A stretch of 64,000 nucleotides of DNA from Bacilli bacterium (GTDB lineage Bacteria > Bacillota_I > Bacilli_A > RFN20 > CAG-826), in contig JAFSOD010000004.1 in assembly GCA_017447165.1 (NCBI GenBank), positions 1 to 64,000 on the forward strand. Reading direction: 5' to 3'. The notes below the pieces were generated by a model, which did not search any database, was not told the origin of the DNA, and was given only the letters and a program-made list of their open reading frames with translations. Below, in pieces: positions 9,665 to 17,434 of the stretch. Position 1 is the first letter of the stretch; every line of letters begins with the position of its first letter. The translations under genes were made by a program, and so were the position numbers.

Positions 9665-10261
9665 ATGAAAGACACTAGCAAGACAAGTAAAGAATTCGAA
9701 AAAGTCTTATTCGCATTATTAGAAAAAAAGAACTACCACGATATCACGATTAATGAAATATGTGCTCTAACAAATAAAACAAAGATGACTTTTTATAGTT
9801 ATTTTAAAGATAAAGATGATTTGTTATCAAAAGCATCAATCAATTTAATTAATTACGAGTATAACGAAGCATATGAAAAGATTATAAATAAAGAAACTAG
9901 TTCAGAAGAAATTGAGTATCTATCTATCTTAGAGACATATGAATGGGTAGCAAGACATTATAATCAAATTCAAAATCTTATCTATAAAGGTGAAACTCTC
10001 CCATTTGAAATCTTTAAAAAAGCCTTATATATAAATTATAGTAAGTTTATAGCTTATGCAATTAGTTCAAGCGGCATTGATATTCCTAGTGACTATCTTT
10101 CCGTATTTTGTTTTGAAGGAATATTTGGCTCGTGTTTATATTACGCCGAACAACTAAAGAACAACAAAAACAAGAAAAAGACAAAAGAGTCTATAAAAAA
10201 AATATGCCGACTACTAGCTAAATTAGTTATGGTGGTCGAAAAAGGCGAAGAAAATAGCTGA
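9665..10261 (+). CDS. TetR-family transcriptional regulator
   Basis: A 198-residue DNA-binding repressor-type protein. The N-terminal helix-turn-helix (residues about 8-55: FALLEKKNYHDITINEICALTN, then the hallmark TFYSYFKDKDDLL) is typical of TetR/AcrR. The C-terminal ligand/dimerisation half has the length and layout of the DhaS-like TetR group. It is divergent from the giant lipoprotein gene, with a tandem operator in the shared 168-bp intergenic region. The inference is that it controls itself and the lipoprotein in response to an unknown ligand. It stops at TGA, which lies inside its terminator hairpin. Confidence 0.9.
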   Translation: MKDTSKTSKEFEKVLFALLEKKNYHDITINEICALTNKTKMTFYSYFKDKDDLLSKASINLINYEYNEAYEKIINKETSSEEIEYLSILETYEWVARHYNQIQNLIYKGETLPFEIFKKALYINYSKFIAYAISSSGIDIPSDYLSVFCFEGIFGSCLYYAEQLKNNKNKKKTKESIKKICRLLAKLVMVVEKGEENS

Positions 10262-10283
10262 TATAATATATCAGCTTTTTTTA
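10256..10283 (+). terminator. Terminator of tetR, overlapping its stop codon
   Basis: A 10-bp perfect inverted repeat (AGCTGATATA/TATATCAGCT, 10256-10276) followed by a T-run. The TGA stop of tetR (10259-10261) is inside the stem, which is independent support for TGA being a true stop here. Confidence 0.85.
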
Positions 10284-10365
10284 TTTTGGCTTTGTGTATC
10301 GGGTACAATGACGCTTTTTTGCATTAATACCTTGAAAATATAATGCAGAAGAGCCATTCCAAAAC

Positions 10366-10770
10366 CTAATTTTTTTTAATCGTATTATATATTTCTATGA
10401 TTGCTTCATCAGAAGGATTGCCAATTTGCGATTCAATATTTTCGTGTTTATTATCGTCTTTTATTCTAAAAAGAATATCATAGTCAAACAAAGCCCCTAA
10501 GAATTTAACTATAATATTGTTTATATTTTGCCATTTATTATCTTCTCAATAGATTCTTTGTTAAATCAAAGACTTTGGTTATCCCTGTTATTTTATCGGC
10601 GATAGGGAGATTATAGTGGTCGGCTTCAACTCTAGCGTGAGACCTTACATGACAAACACCGTTGTTATCTCTTTTTTCTTTAGGGAATCTAACTTTAACT
10701 TTTCCTTTAGCGTCAAAATAGAATCTTTTTCTCTAAAAGTCTCATTAAAAACACAAGTATATGGTGGATT
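10366..10770 (-). pseudogene. Decayed gene remnant, possibly the C-terminal part of a Sau3AI/MutH-like restriction enzyme
   Basis: The 749-bp gap 10262-11009 holds no intact gene. On the minus strand protein-like stretches continue from frame to frame: about 10770-10710 (PPYTCVFNETFREK), then about 10730-10550 (FDAKGKVKVRFPKEKRDNNG and CHVRSHARVEADHY, LPIADKITG), then a third frame to TAG at 10366 (FLGALFDYDILFRIKDDNKH). At least two frameshifts are needed to join them. The CHVRxHA...DxYxLP...TKxxxLTK pattern recalls the C-terminus of Sau3AI/MutH-type endonucleases (established motif CHVRPH..D), but the match is weak. An imperfect hairpin with a T-run at about 10811-10840 faces the plus strand. 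Confidence 0.4.
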
Positions 10771-10905
10771 ATAACGTAAAAGAAGTTGTAATAAGCAAAA
10801 AATAATGTTTTGAGCCCTTCTTAAATAGAAGTGGCTCTTTTTATTTATTGCAAATAAAATTATAATAATTCCGAGGTAATTAACTATTAGGAATCAAGAG
10901 AAATA

Positions 10906-10934
10906 TTGATTTGTATAACAATAGTGTTTTTAAT
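10906..10934 (+). promoter_or_regulatory. Candidate promoter of the TIR-STAND operon
   Basis: TTGATT (10906-10911), 17 nt, TTTAAT (10929-10934), about 75 nt before the start codon. The leader then carries TTTAAAGGAGA twice (about 10970 and 10996); only the second copy is spaced to serve as ribosome-binding site, the first being followed by TTTCTCC that can fold back on it. Confidence 0.35.
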
Positions 10935-11009
10935 AGATTTATTATTTAGAAAACTCGGTTGGTTTAAAGGAGATTTCTCCCTATCTAACAACATTTAAAG
11001 GAGACTTTT

Positions 11010-13922
11010 ATGGAAAATAAGAAGAGAGTATTTATATCATATGGACATAATACTTTTGACCACGTTGTCAATCGTTTAGTCTCCGATTTAAAAAAAGAAA
11101 ATCTATTTGAAATCTTTCTTGATAGAGATGTTCTTAATTACGGTGATTGGGAATTTCAAATCACTACTGGTATTGAACAATGCGATATCTTTGTTTTCTT
11201 AGTATCTAAGAAATCAACTTTTGTTTCTAAGGAATCACATTCTTTAGATGGTTATTGTATGAATGAATTGTCTAGAGCAGCGGAACTAAAAAAGATGATT
11301 ATCCCTGTTTGTTTAGATGATTCATATCTACCATTATCGATTACAAGACTTCAAAGATTATTCCTCCAAAAGGCAGGAACTTTAGATGGAAAAATCGTGG
11401 AAACAGTTTATCAACCTGTCTATGACAGATTGTTAAAAATATTAAAAGGTGAAGAAGAATTAGGACTATATTTAAAATCCTTTGATATCGCTACCGAAAT
11501 TCAATCTTTTGATAACACATATGAAATCGGTCATCACACCTTAAACTTTATCGGTCGTGAATCTGTCTTTAAACATTTTGAAGAATGGTTAAATAATCAA
11601 TACAGCACACCTATATATTTAATTCAGGCTGCTCCTGGTGTTGGAAAAACCGCAATTAGCGCGATGCTTACTTTACGCTACCCAGAAAATATCGCCGCCA
11701 TTCATTTCTGCGCTTATAACAATAAAGCTAAAACTGATGCAAAAAATATTATCAAGAATCTCGTTTCCCAATTAGCGTATCGTAGTGAAGCTTACGCTGA
11801 AGAAGTAAGAAACATTTTAAAAAGAGAAATCAATGATAATGAATTAGATGCGAATAGGTTATTTGACCTATTTATTTTAGAAGCCGGAAACAAAGTATCG
11901 TTTGATAAAAAACAAGTATTTGTTATCGATGCTTTAGATGAAGCGGTAGTGAACAATAGAAACGAAATCGCTCATATCTTAGTGTCTTCACAAAATGTTT
12001 TGCCTTCTTGGCTTAAATTTGTGTGCACAACTAGACCTCAAAAGGATGTTTTAGTGTATTTCACTAATTCTAAAGGATATCTCATTGATGAAAACAAAGA
12101 AGACAATCTTAATGATTTAGAGAAATATTACACAAACGAATTTCCTGAGATAGATAAGAAAACTCTAAAGATTCTCATGGAAAAAACTCACGGCTCTTTC
12201 TTATACGCGACATCAATAGTTAAAAGTATTAGATCGAATGAACGTCGTTTAGAAGATGTGAAAAGCTTCCCAAGTGGAATTTATGAATATTACAAACTTT
12301 GGTTTGATAATATCTTCCCGAATATGGATGATTATTTACCATTAAAGAAAATAATCTCCCTTCTTTTAGTTTGTTCTATCGCTCCGACATTATCTTTCCT
12401 TTCAACCGCCACAGAGATAGAACCTGATGAACTTCAAAACCAATTAAATAAAGTGGGATCATTCTTTGTTGTCGTCGAAGATGAAGGTGAACAATATCTC
12501 AAAGCGCGTCACAAAGCTATTTTAGACTGGTTAAGTTCAAATGATGCAGGTGATTATCGCATTTTAAATAGCTATGGAAGTAGTATTCTTTTGAAATATA
12601 TTGTTGATGTTAAAAACAATTCTGATCAATGGTTCTGGCAAATGGATCCATATGTTATCGTGGATTATCAAAATTGTTTAAGAAGTCTTAATAAACCACA
12701 AGAATTAATGAAATTATTGATGGATGCTGATTATCTTAATGCCTGTTTAGAATCTCCGTTCTACACACTTTATGAAGGATTAAGTTCATACATATTTAAT
12801 ATTTCTTTCTTATATAATTTCTTTGAAAAGTCATTTAATAAAATGAAAAGTCCAGCGTTTAAAAATCCTGTATTTGCAGTTTATTCTTCACCGTGCTTTA
12901 TCTATATCTTTTCTAATTATAGAAAACAAATGTATAATTCCGGTTTATTTAACCAATTAGATAAATGCGGATTTACTCAATATTTAAAAACTCAAGACCC
13001 ATCAGATGATGTGGAATTTGATTTAGGCATCGGACAATTTTATTATATTTCTCAACACTACGAAGAAGCTTATAAATCTTTAGAAGATTTTGTTAGCAAA
13101 CATAAACTTGAAGATTTACCTGTTACTTTAAGATGCGAAATCGAAAGAATGGCAATGCTTGTCTACCGTAAACTTGTCCTCTTTGATCGCATTGTGGAAA
13201 TTGGTCCTATAACCATTAAAGATTCTAAAGAAGCAAAGAAATTATATGAGGAATCTTTGGCGAATTTGACTTTGTCAAAAGTCTTATGCCGCGAACTAAA
13301 GAAAGAAGAAAGTTATGCTTATGCAGATGAAGCGGTAAGACTACTTGAACAAAGAGTGCAAGAACAAATGGAAGAGGGCACACAAGCTGAAGATCACTTA
13401 TTCCTCGCAGAAGATTATCGAGTTTATGCTGATGCTTGTGTTTGGCATTTGGATTTAGAAAAAGCCAAAGAAAACCTAAATAAAGCTGGTGCAATTTACA
13501 CTTTATACAATAAAGGCGATAGATATTTTACTAGATTCTTATATACATCGCTTTTCTATGAAATCGTTTCTAAAGGTGAAGAAGAAAACATCATGGAATT
13601 GATGGAAGACGCGATGAAATCCGTGGATGAAAATAAAGATGATTACGATAGGGGACAAACCTACTTCTTAATTGCACTTTATTATTTTTTAAATAATAAG
13701 AATGATAATTCTTACCTTGATTTAGCGTTAGAAAACGCCAAAAAAGCTGTGGAAATTGATGATAAATTAAAGATTTATTTAGAAGCTCTTGAGGCTAAAT
13801 GCTTATATAATTTGATACTCCAAGAAATGGGTCAAAATAAGTTATATAGCGACCGCTATAATGAATACACAGATAAATGGATTGAATATGTTGAATCATT
13901 CATCTTAAAGATAAAGGAATAA
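11010..13922 (+). CDS. TIR-STAND NTPase-TPR protein, probable anti-phage sensor/effector
   Basis: The 970-residue protein has three parts. An N-terminal TIR domain (about 1-145) begins RVFISYGHN and contains YCMNE, with Glu86 at the position of the NAD-cleaving glutamate of enzymatic TIRs. A NACHT/STAND-type ATPase (about 175-530) shows Walker A APGVGKT (208-214), Walker B VFVIDALDEA (303-312) and sensor TTRP (340-343), followed by a winged-helix-like region with the AxHKAILDWL block seen in NACHT proteins. The remaining C-terminal half is helical, with degenerate TPR-like repeats from about 670 to 960. Family knowledge: bacterial STAND proteins sense a phage component with the repeat region, oligomerise with ATP and activate the effector, here NAD depletion or a nucleotide signal. 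It is followed 1 nt later by an IMPase-family gene. ATG 11010 has AAAGGAG 8 nt upstream. No signal peptide or membrane helix is evident. Confidence 0.88.
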   Translation: MENKKRVFISYGHNTFDHVVNRLVSDLKKENLFEIFLDRDVLNYGDWEFQITTGIEQCDIFVFLVSKKSTFVSKESHSLDGYCMNELSRAAELKKMIIPVCLDDSYLPLSITRLQRLFLQKAGTLDGKIVETVYQPVYDRLLKILKGEEELGLYLKSFDIATEIQSFDNTYEIGHHTLNFIGRESVFKHFEEWLNNQYSTPIYLIQAAPGVGKTAISAMLTLRYPENIAAIHFCAYNNKAKTDAKNIIKNLVSQLAYRSEAYAEEVRNILKREINDNELDANRLFDLFILEAGNKVSFDKKQVFVIDALDEAVVNNRNEIAHILVSSQNVLPSWLKFVCTTRPQKDVLVYFTNSKGYLIDENKEDNLNDLEKYYTNEFPEIDKKTLKILMEKTHGSFLYATSIVKSIRSNERRLEDVKSFPSGIYEYYKLWFDNIFPNMDDYLPLKKIISLLLVCSIAPTLSFLSTATEIEPDELQNQLNKVGSFFVVVEDEGEQYLKARHKAILDWLSSNDAGDYRILNSYGSSILLKYIVDVKNNSDQWFWQMDPYVIVDYQNCLRSLNKPQELMKLLMDADYLNACLESPFYTLYEGLSSYIFNISFLYNFFEKSFNKMKSPAFKNPVFAVYSSPCFIYIFSNYRKQMYNSGLFNQLDKCGFTQYLKTQDPSDDVEFDLGIGQFYYISQHYEEAYKSLEDFVSKHKLEDLPVTLRCEIERMAMLVYRKLVLFDRIVEIGPITIKDSKEAKKLYEESLANLTLSKVLCRELKKEESYAYADEAVRLLEQRVQEQMEEGTQAEDHLFLAEDYRVYADACVWHLDLEKAKENLNKAGAIYTLYNKGDRYFTRFLYTSLFYEIVSKGEEENIMELMEDAMKSVDENKDDYDRGQTYFLIALYYFLNNKNDNSYLDLALENAKKAVEIDDKLKIYLEALEAKCLYNLILQEMGQNKLYSDRYNEYTDKWIEYVESFILKIKE

Positions 13923-13923
13923 T

Positions 13924-14694
13924 ATGGAAAAGTTTCTAACTAATTTACTTAAAGAAGCTAAAGATATCTTCTTTCAAAAACATAAAACACTTCGTCATAA
14001 GTCCATTAACGACCTTCTTTCTCAAACGGATTTGGATCTTAATGAATACTTTGTTAGTGCAATAAAAAAAGAGTACCCTCAAGCGAGAATTATTGCCGAA
14101 GAAAGTGATAATGATAACCTTACTGATGAATTAACTTTTGTCATTGATCCATTAGATGGAACATGTAATTATTCTATGGGAATACCACTTTGTGGTATCC
14201 AAATCGCAGTTTTAGAAAATAAGAAACCTATTCTCTCATTTATTTATTTACCAAATAATGATGAATTATATATGGCTAAAAAAGGCGAAGGCGCTTATTT
14301 AAATGGAAATAAAATAGTGGTTAATAAAGATATTGAACATAATGATGGCATACTTTTATCAAGTGACTTCTATGAAGATGAAGAAGATATCGAATTAAAT
14401 AACCAATATAGATTATTAGAGGATTTGCGCTTAGATTTCTTAAAGACTCGTCTATTCGGTGCTTCTTGTATTGATTTTTCTTATTTAGTCTCCTCAAAAG
14501 CCCAAGCTTATATTTGTTATTATCGTCAAATTTGGGATATCGCTCCTGGATTATTGCTCGCTAAAGAAGCGGGATTATATGTTTCTAGAATAAATAAAAA
14601 GGATTATCGATTTAACGATGAATCGTTAGTTATCGCTAATAACATAGAAACTTTAAATCTGATACTAGATAAAGCTAGTAAATATAGTAAATAA
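13924..14694 (+). CDS. Inositol-monophosphatase-superfamily phosphatase coupled to the TIR-STAND gene
   Basis: A 256-residue Mg2+-dependent sugar-phosphate/nucleotide phosphatase. It has all three metal/substrate motifs: AEES (residues 58-61), DPLDGT (75-80) and WDIAPG (204-209). Family members hydrolyse inositol-1-phosphate, fructose-1,6-bisphosphate, 3'-phosphoadenosine 5'-phosphate (CysQ) or NADP(H). The start codon is 1 nt after the stop of the TIR-STAND gene and its ribosome-binding site AAAGGA lies within that gene's last codons, so translation is coupled. The partner's TIR domain suggests a nucleotide substrate (NADP, or a TIR product), but this is inference; a housekeeping CysQ/SuhB role would also fit the sequence. 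The gene ends beside transposase debris. Confidence 0.88.
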   Translation: MEKFLTNLLKEAKDIFFQKHKTLRHKSINDLLSQTDLDLNEYFVSAIKKEYPQARIIAEESDNDNLTDELTFVIDPLDGTCNYSMGIPLCGIQIAVLENKKPILSFIYLPNNDELYMAKKGEGAYLNGNKIVVNKDIEHNDGILLSSDFYEDEEDIELNNQYRLLEDLRLDFLKTRLFGASCIDFSYLVSSKAQAYICYYRQIWDIAPGLLLAKEAGLYVSRINKKDYRFNDESLVIANNIETLNLILDKASKYSK

Positions 14695-14809
14695 AAAAGA
14701 ATCCGCAGAAGTGTGATGGTTTTTCTTTTGCCTTAAAAAAGTCAATAGGCACTCCTTCATTTATATGAAGCAGTACACACTTAAGTTTCTCTTCTAGAGT
14801 CGTTTTCAT
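14675..14809 (-). pseudogene. Transposase N-terminal fragment
   Basis: An ATG at 14809 with a GGGAG ribosome-binding site opens MKTTLEEKLKCVLLHINEG, which looks like the first helix of a transposase helix-turn-helix (IS3/IS21/IS481-type orfA). After about 30 codons the sequence loses sense and stops at TAG (14675), overlapping the end of the phosphatase gene on the opposite strand. It is read as a truncated insertion sequence whose body was lost, with the junction near 14710. The exact family is uncertain. Confidence 0.5.
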
Positions 14810-14884
14810 AATAAAAGCTCCCTTCTTATTGTACCAATTTTTTGGTCCAAATTATGAGAGCATTTTCAACTTTGGTGTCTCCAT

Positions 14885-14955
14885 TTACCCATTTTGATAC
14901 AATTGCACCCAATCACTGCGTGAAGTTACACCCAATCGAGGCATTTGCACCCAAT
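14885..14955. repeat. Three TTRCACCCAAT iterons, probable remnant of an IS end
   Basis: TTGCACCCAAT (14903-14913), TTACACCCAAT (14926-14936) and TTGCACCCAAT (14945-14955), 19-23 bp apart, with a weaker copy near 14885. They lie behind the transposase fragment at 14675-14809. Multiple short repeats at the ends are a known feature of IS21-type elements; assignment is inferred. The rest of 14810-15050 shows nothing else. Confidence 0.45.
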
Positions 14956-15054
14956 TTTGAAGGGCGGGTATGGAGTTTCGAACCCTAAGTTGATGGAAAT
15001 TCTAATATCAACTTTTGGACTTTATTTATTACATCATAGCCACTACCGAGGTCA

Positions 15055-15083
15055 AGAAAAAGACCCACCACTAAGTGAGTCTT
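15055..15083 (-). terminator. Terminator of the Veg-like gene
   Basis: A 9-bp stem (AAGACTCAC with GTGGGTCTT on the minus strand, one G-U pair, 6-nt loop) followed by TTTTTC, about 70 nt beyond the stop at 15151. Confidence 0.7.
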
Positions 15084-15150
15084 ATTCGATTTTGCCTTAA
15101 TACAAGTTCTCTTTGATGTGACTTAACTTACATTATTTTCCATCAAATAA

Positions 15151-15411
15151 TTAGCAAATTTCTTCGATAGCAACGCCTTTAATAAAAACATCAACATACA
15201 TAATTGTGAATGTCTCATTAAATCTCTTATTTATAGTCTTAACACAAAAGAAAGAATCATATACCCCTATTACTTTTACTTCAGTTGGGTCTATTCTTTT
15301 ATTTCCTTTAGGAACGGAAAAATGAATAATCTTTTTCTGTTTATAAAAATCTAATATTTGATGTTTGATATTCATTATTCTTTCGTTGTTATTATTTTCA
15401 GTATTTTCCAT
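15151..15411 (-). CDS. Veg-like small protein
   Basis: An 86-residue protein resembling the Veg family (DUF1021), small beta-barrel proteins of Firmicutes; B. subtilis Veg stimulates biofilm formation. The resemblance is in the C-terminal half: EVKVIGVYDSFFCVKT then FTIMYVDVFIKGVAI, equivalent to the G-x-Y-PSxFxV and SYxDVLTxxV blocks. The first twelve residues are Asn/Glu-rich low complexity. An internal Met at residue 13 (MNIKHQIL) is an alternative start, and neither start has a strong ribosome-binding site. It is monocistronic: a terminator separates it from the frameshifted gene upstream and another follows it. Confidence 0.5.
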   Translation of the reverse strand: MENTENNNNERIMNIKHQILDFYKQKKIIHFSVPKGNKRIDPTEVKVIGVYDSFFCVKTINKRFNETFTIMYVDVFIKGVAIEEIC

Positions 15412-15426
15412 AATTACATTAATAAT

Positions 15427-15453
15427 GAAAGGCTAGCCATTATCTAGCTAGCC
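15427..15453 (-). terminator. Terminator after the frameshifted small gene
   Basis: GGCTAGC/GCTAGCC 7-bp stem with a 9-nt loop (15431-15453), then TTTCATT on the minus strand. Confidence 0.65.
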
Positions 15454-15468
15454 GTAAGCTTATTTCTT

Positions 15469-15698
15469 TTAGCCAAAGTAGTTACCGATTGAATAACCAG
15501 AAACCTTTTTTCTAACTTCTAATTCAATAGAACCGTCATTATTTTTGGTTTCTTTTAAGATTTGAAGTGAAGAACCCGCTTTGCTTTATAGTTATTTACT
15601 TCAGATTCAACCTTTTTAAGAGCCTCTTCTTTGGTCACATTTGGATCTAAAATAAAAGTCACTGTTTGATATAAGCAAGCTGATTTAATTCTTTTCAT
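15469..15698 (-). pseudogene. Conserved small hypothetical protein, broken by a 1-nt frameshift
   Basis: ATG 15698 with AGGAGG 7 nt upstream opens MKRIKSACLYQTVTFILD and runs well to residue 40 (VNNYKAK). There the frame shifts: reading on in the frame one base away gives AGSSLQILKETKNNDGSIEL and a natural TAA at 15469. Restoring one A in the short A-run near 15578 gives a clean protein of about 76 residues. MKRIKSAC...DPN...NNDGSI resembles a small conserved Firmicutes protein of unknown function that I recall only from its pattern. Either a recent mutation or a sequencing indel could explain the break. Confidence 0.6.
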
Positions 15699-15827
15699 TA
15701 TGTGCCTCCTTTCCTATGTAGCAAAGAATGCAGTAAATATATGAAAATCATATGATTGTACGTGATTTTTGTACACTTAAATTTTATCTTTTTTAAAAAA
15801 TTTTCTCTAATTTAAATTCAGAATTTT

Positions 15828-17216
15828 TTAAGCAATTTCACTATGTGAAAGTTCTTCTTTTTCTACCTTAATAACACTAAACCTTAGAATAAAAAAGGAG
15901 ATTACTGCAGTCAATAGTTCTGCAATCGGAAAAGACAACCAAACTAGACTAGAAGCATTATCTAAATTGATAAATATTAACGCAATTGGCACTAATAAAA
16001 TGATCAATCTTAGCAAAGAAATAATTAAAGGAGTCAGTGATTTTCTATAGGCTTGCAATATTCCTTGAATAGCCAAAGATATGCCCATAAAAATATAACC
16101 AATGGAAGCGATTCTGATTGATGTCTTGCATAAAGAAATGATTTGTTCTTTGTTATCTCCTGAAGCGGTTAAACCAAATAAATTGGCGATAGGCCCCGCT
16201 AAAGATTCAAATAAAATAGTGATTATTCCAGCCACTATGACTGTATCGATTATTCCCCATTTAATGCATTCTTCAATTCTTTCTTTATCGTTTAAACCAA
16301 CATTAAAAGATAATAATGAAATAATTGTGTTACTCAATCCAAAACAAGAAAATAATGCAATTTGTTGAATCTTGTAATAAATGCCATATGTTCCATTGAT
16401 TAAATCGCCTTGAGAATTAAGCGAAAATACTCTAATCATCACAAACATATTAATTGACAATAATGCCTGCATTAACATTGCTGCCCAACCGACTTTATAA
16501 ATAGATCCAATAATTTTTATGTTTGGAAGAATGTCTTTAAAAGAATGCTTGACTTCTTTGTTTAGCAAATAATGGAATACCATTGCCGTTAATAATGATG
16601 TAACCTGACCAATGATTGTAGCATATGCCGCGCCTGCAACTCCCATATTAAGTGGATAGATAAATACGTAATCCAAGACAATATTTATTAACGCTCCCAC
16701 CACTTGAGAAATTGTGGAATGGACCGTTTTCCCAGTTGCTTGCAAAAATCTTTCAAAGACATTAAATCCAATCGCGCCAAAGGATAATGTTGTCACTATC
16801 GTTAAATATTCACTGCCCATTTTAATTATCTCTTCATCATTGGTTTGAATAGACATAAACCATTTAGAAGCAAATAAACCAAACAATAAGAATATTAAGT
16901 ATAAGCAAATTCCTAAGAATATGCCATTACCTAAAGTTAAGCCAATTTTCTTTTGGTCTTTTTCTCCTAGGCTTCTAGACAATAAGGCATTAATACCAAT
17001 ACCAGTTCCCACGCCTACCGCTATCATAAATATTTGAACAGGGAAAACATAAGTAAGGGCGAGGTTAGTTTTAATGCCGGTTTCACCCATATTGATAACA
17101 AATATTGTGTCCACGACATTGTATAGAGCTTGTAAAACCATGGAAAACACCATTGGTAATCCCATAGACCAAAGTAATTTCTTTATTGGCTTGATAGCCA
17201 TTTTATTATCGTTCAT
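15828..17216 (-). CDS. MATE-family multidrug efflux protein (copy 1)
   Basis: A 462-residue, 12-helix inner-membrane Na+/H+-coupled exporter of the MATE (NorM/DinF-like) superfamily. It shows the paired MATE layout: LLWSMGLPMVFSMVLQALYNVVDT in the first helix and the ALLSRSLG loop after helix 2, repeated in the second half. The start at 17216 has AGGAGG 8 nt upstream. It lies downstream of a second, clearly different MATE gene on the same strand, from which it is separated by 218 bp containing a shared 39-bp repeat and a structured leader. The substrate is unknown. Confidence 0.92.
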   Translation of the reverse strand: MNDNKMAIKPIKKLLWSMGLPMVFSMVLQALYNVVDTIFVINMGETGIKTNLALTYVFPVQIFMIAVGVGTGIGINALLSRSLGEKDQKKIGLTLGNGIFLGICLYLIFLLFGLFASKWFMSIQTNDEEIIKMGSEYLTIVTTLSFGAIGFNVFERFLQATGKTVHSTISQVVGALINIVLDYVFIYPLNMGVAGAAYATIIGQVTSLLTAMVFHYLLNKEVKHSFKDILPNIKIIGSIYKVGWAAMLMQALLSINMFVMIRVFSLNSQGDLINGTYGIYYKIQQIALFSCFGLSNTIISLLSFNVGLNDKERIEECIKWGIIDTVIVAGIITILFESLAGPIANLFGLTASGDNKEQIISLCKTSIRIASIGYIFMGISLAIQGILQAYRKSLTPLIISLLRLIILLVPIALIFINLDNASSLVWLSFPIAELLTAVISFFILRFSVIKVEKEELSHSEIA

Positions 17217-17285
17217 ATAAAAATCCTCCTAAACGCAGCCTGATCGGACTTACGTTATCGGAGGATAACTACTCATCAGCGAGTT
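17217..17285 (-). promoter_or_regulatory. Structured leader of MATE copy 1 with possible leader peptide
   Basis: On the minus strand a hairpin GTTATC/GATAAC is followed by GTAAGTCCGAT, a pattern repeated before MATE copy 2. A tiny frame (17276-17250, MSSYPPIT) begins in front of the hairpin and stops directly after it. CTGAT upstream can also pair with ATCAG downstream. It could act by ribosome stalling or as a ligand-binding RNA; I recognise no known riboswitch class. Confidence 0.4.
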
Positions 17286-17365
17286 AAATTCTACCAAAAC
17301 ACTATTAATTTTTCTAATAAAAACTCAATTTTTAATCAAATGGTATTTTTGATTTTGATACTTTG

Positions 17366-17409
17366 TATTAGTCCTTTTCCAAGACACATAACAAGGATTA
17401 TTTCGCATT
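17366..17409. repeat. 39-bp repeat, copy 1 (between the two MATE genes)
   Basis: 17366-17404 is identical to 19023-19061 (core CTTTTCCAAGACACATAAC), and the match continues after one mismatch (CATT). TAGTCCTT and AAGGATTA inside it can pair (8 bp, one G-T) around a 16-nt loop. It lies 150 bp upstream of MATE copy 1 and 31 bp downstream of MATE copy 2. Confidence 0.8.
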
Positions 17410-17434
17410 AAAAAACTTAAAAATTAGGAAAGCA

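Noticed and set aside
10811-10840. Plus-strand terminator implying a plus-strand gene at 10284-10810.
   Set aside because: The hairpin is imperfect and no plus-strand frame with a start, ribosome-binding site or protein-like composition is seen there.
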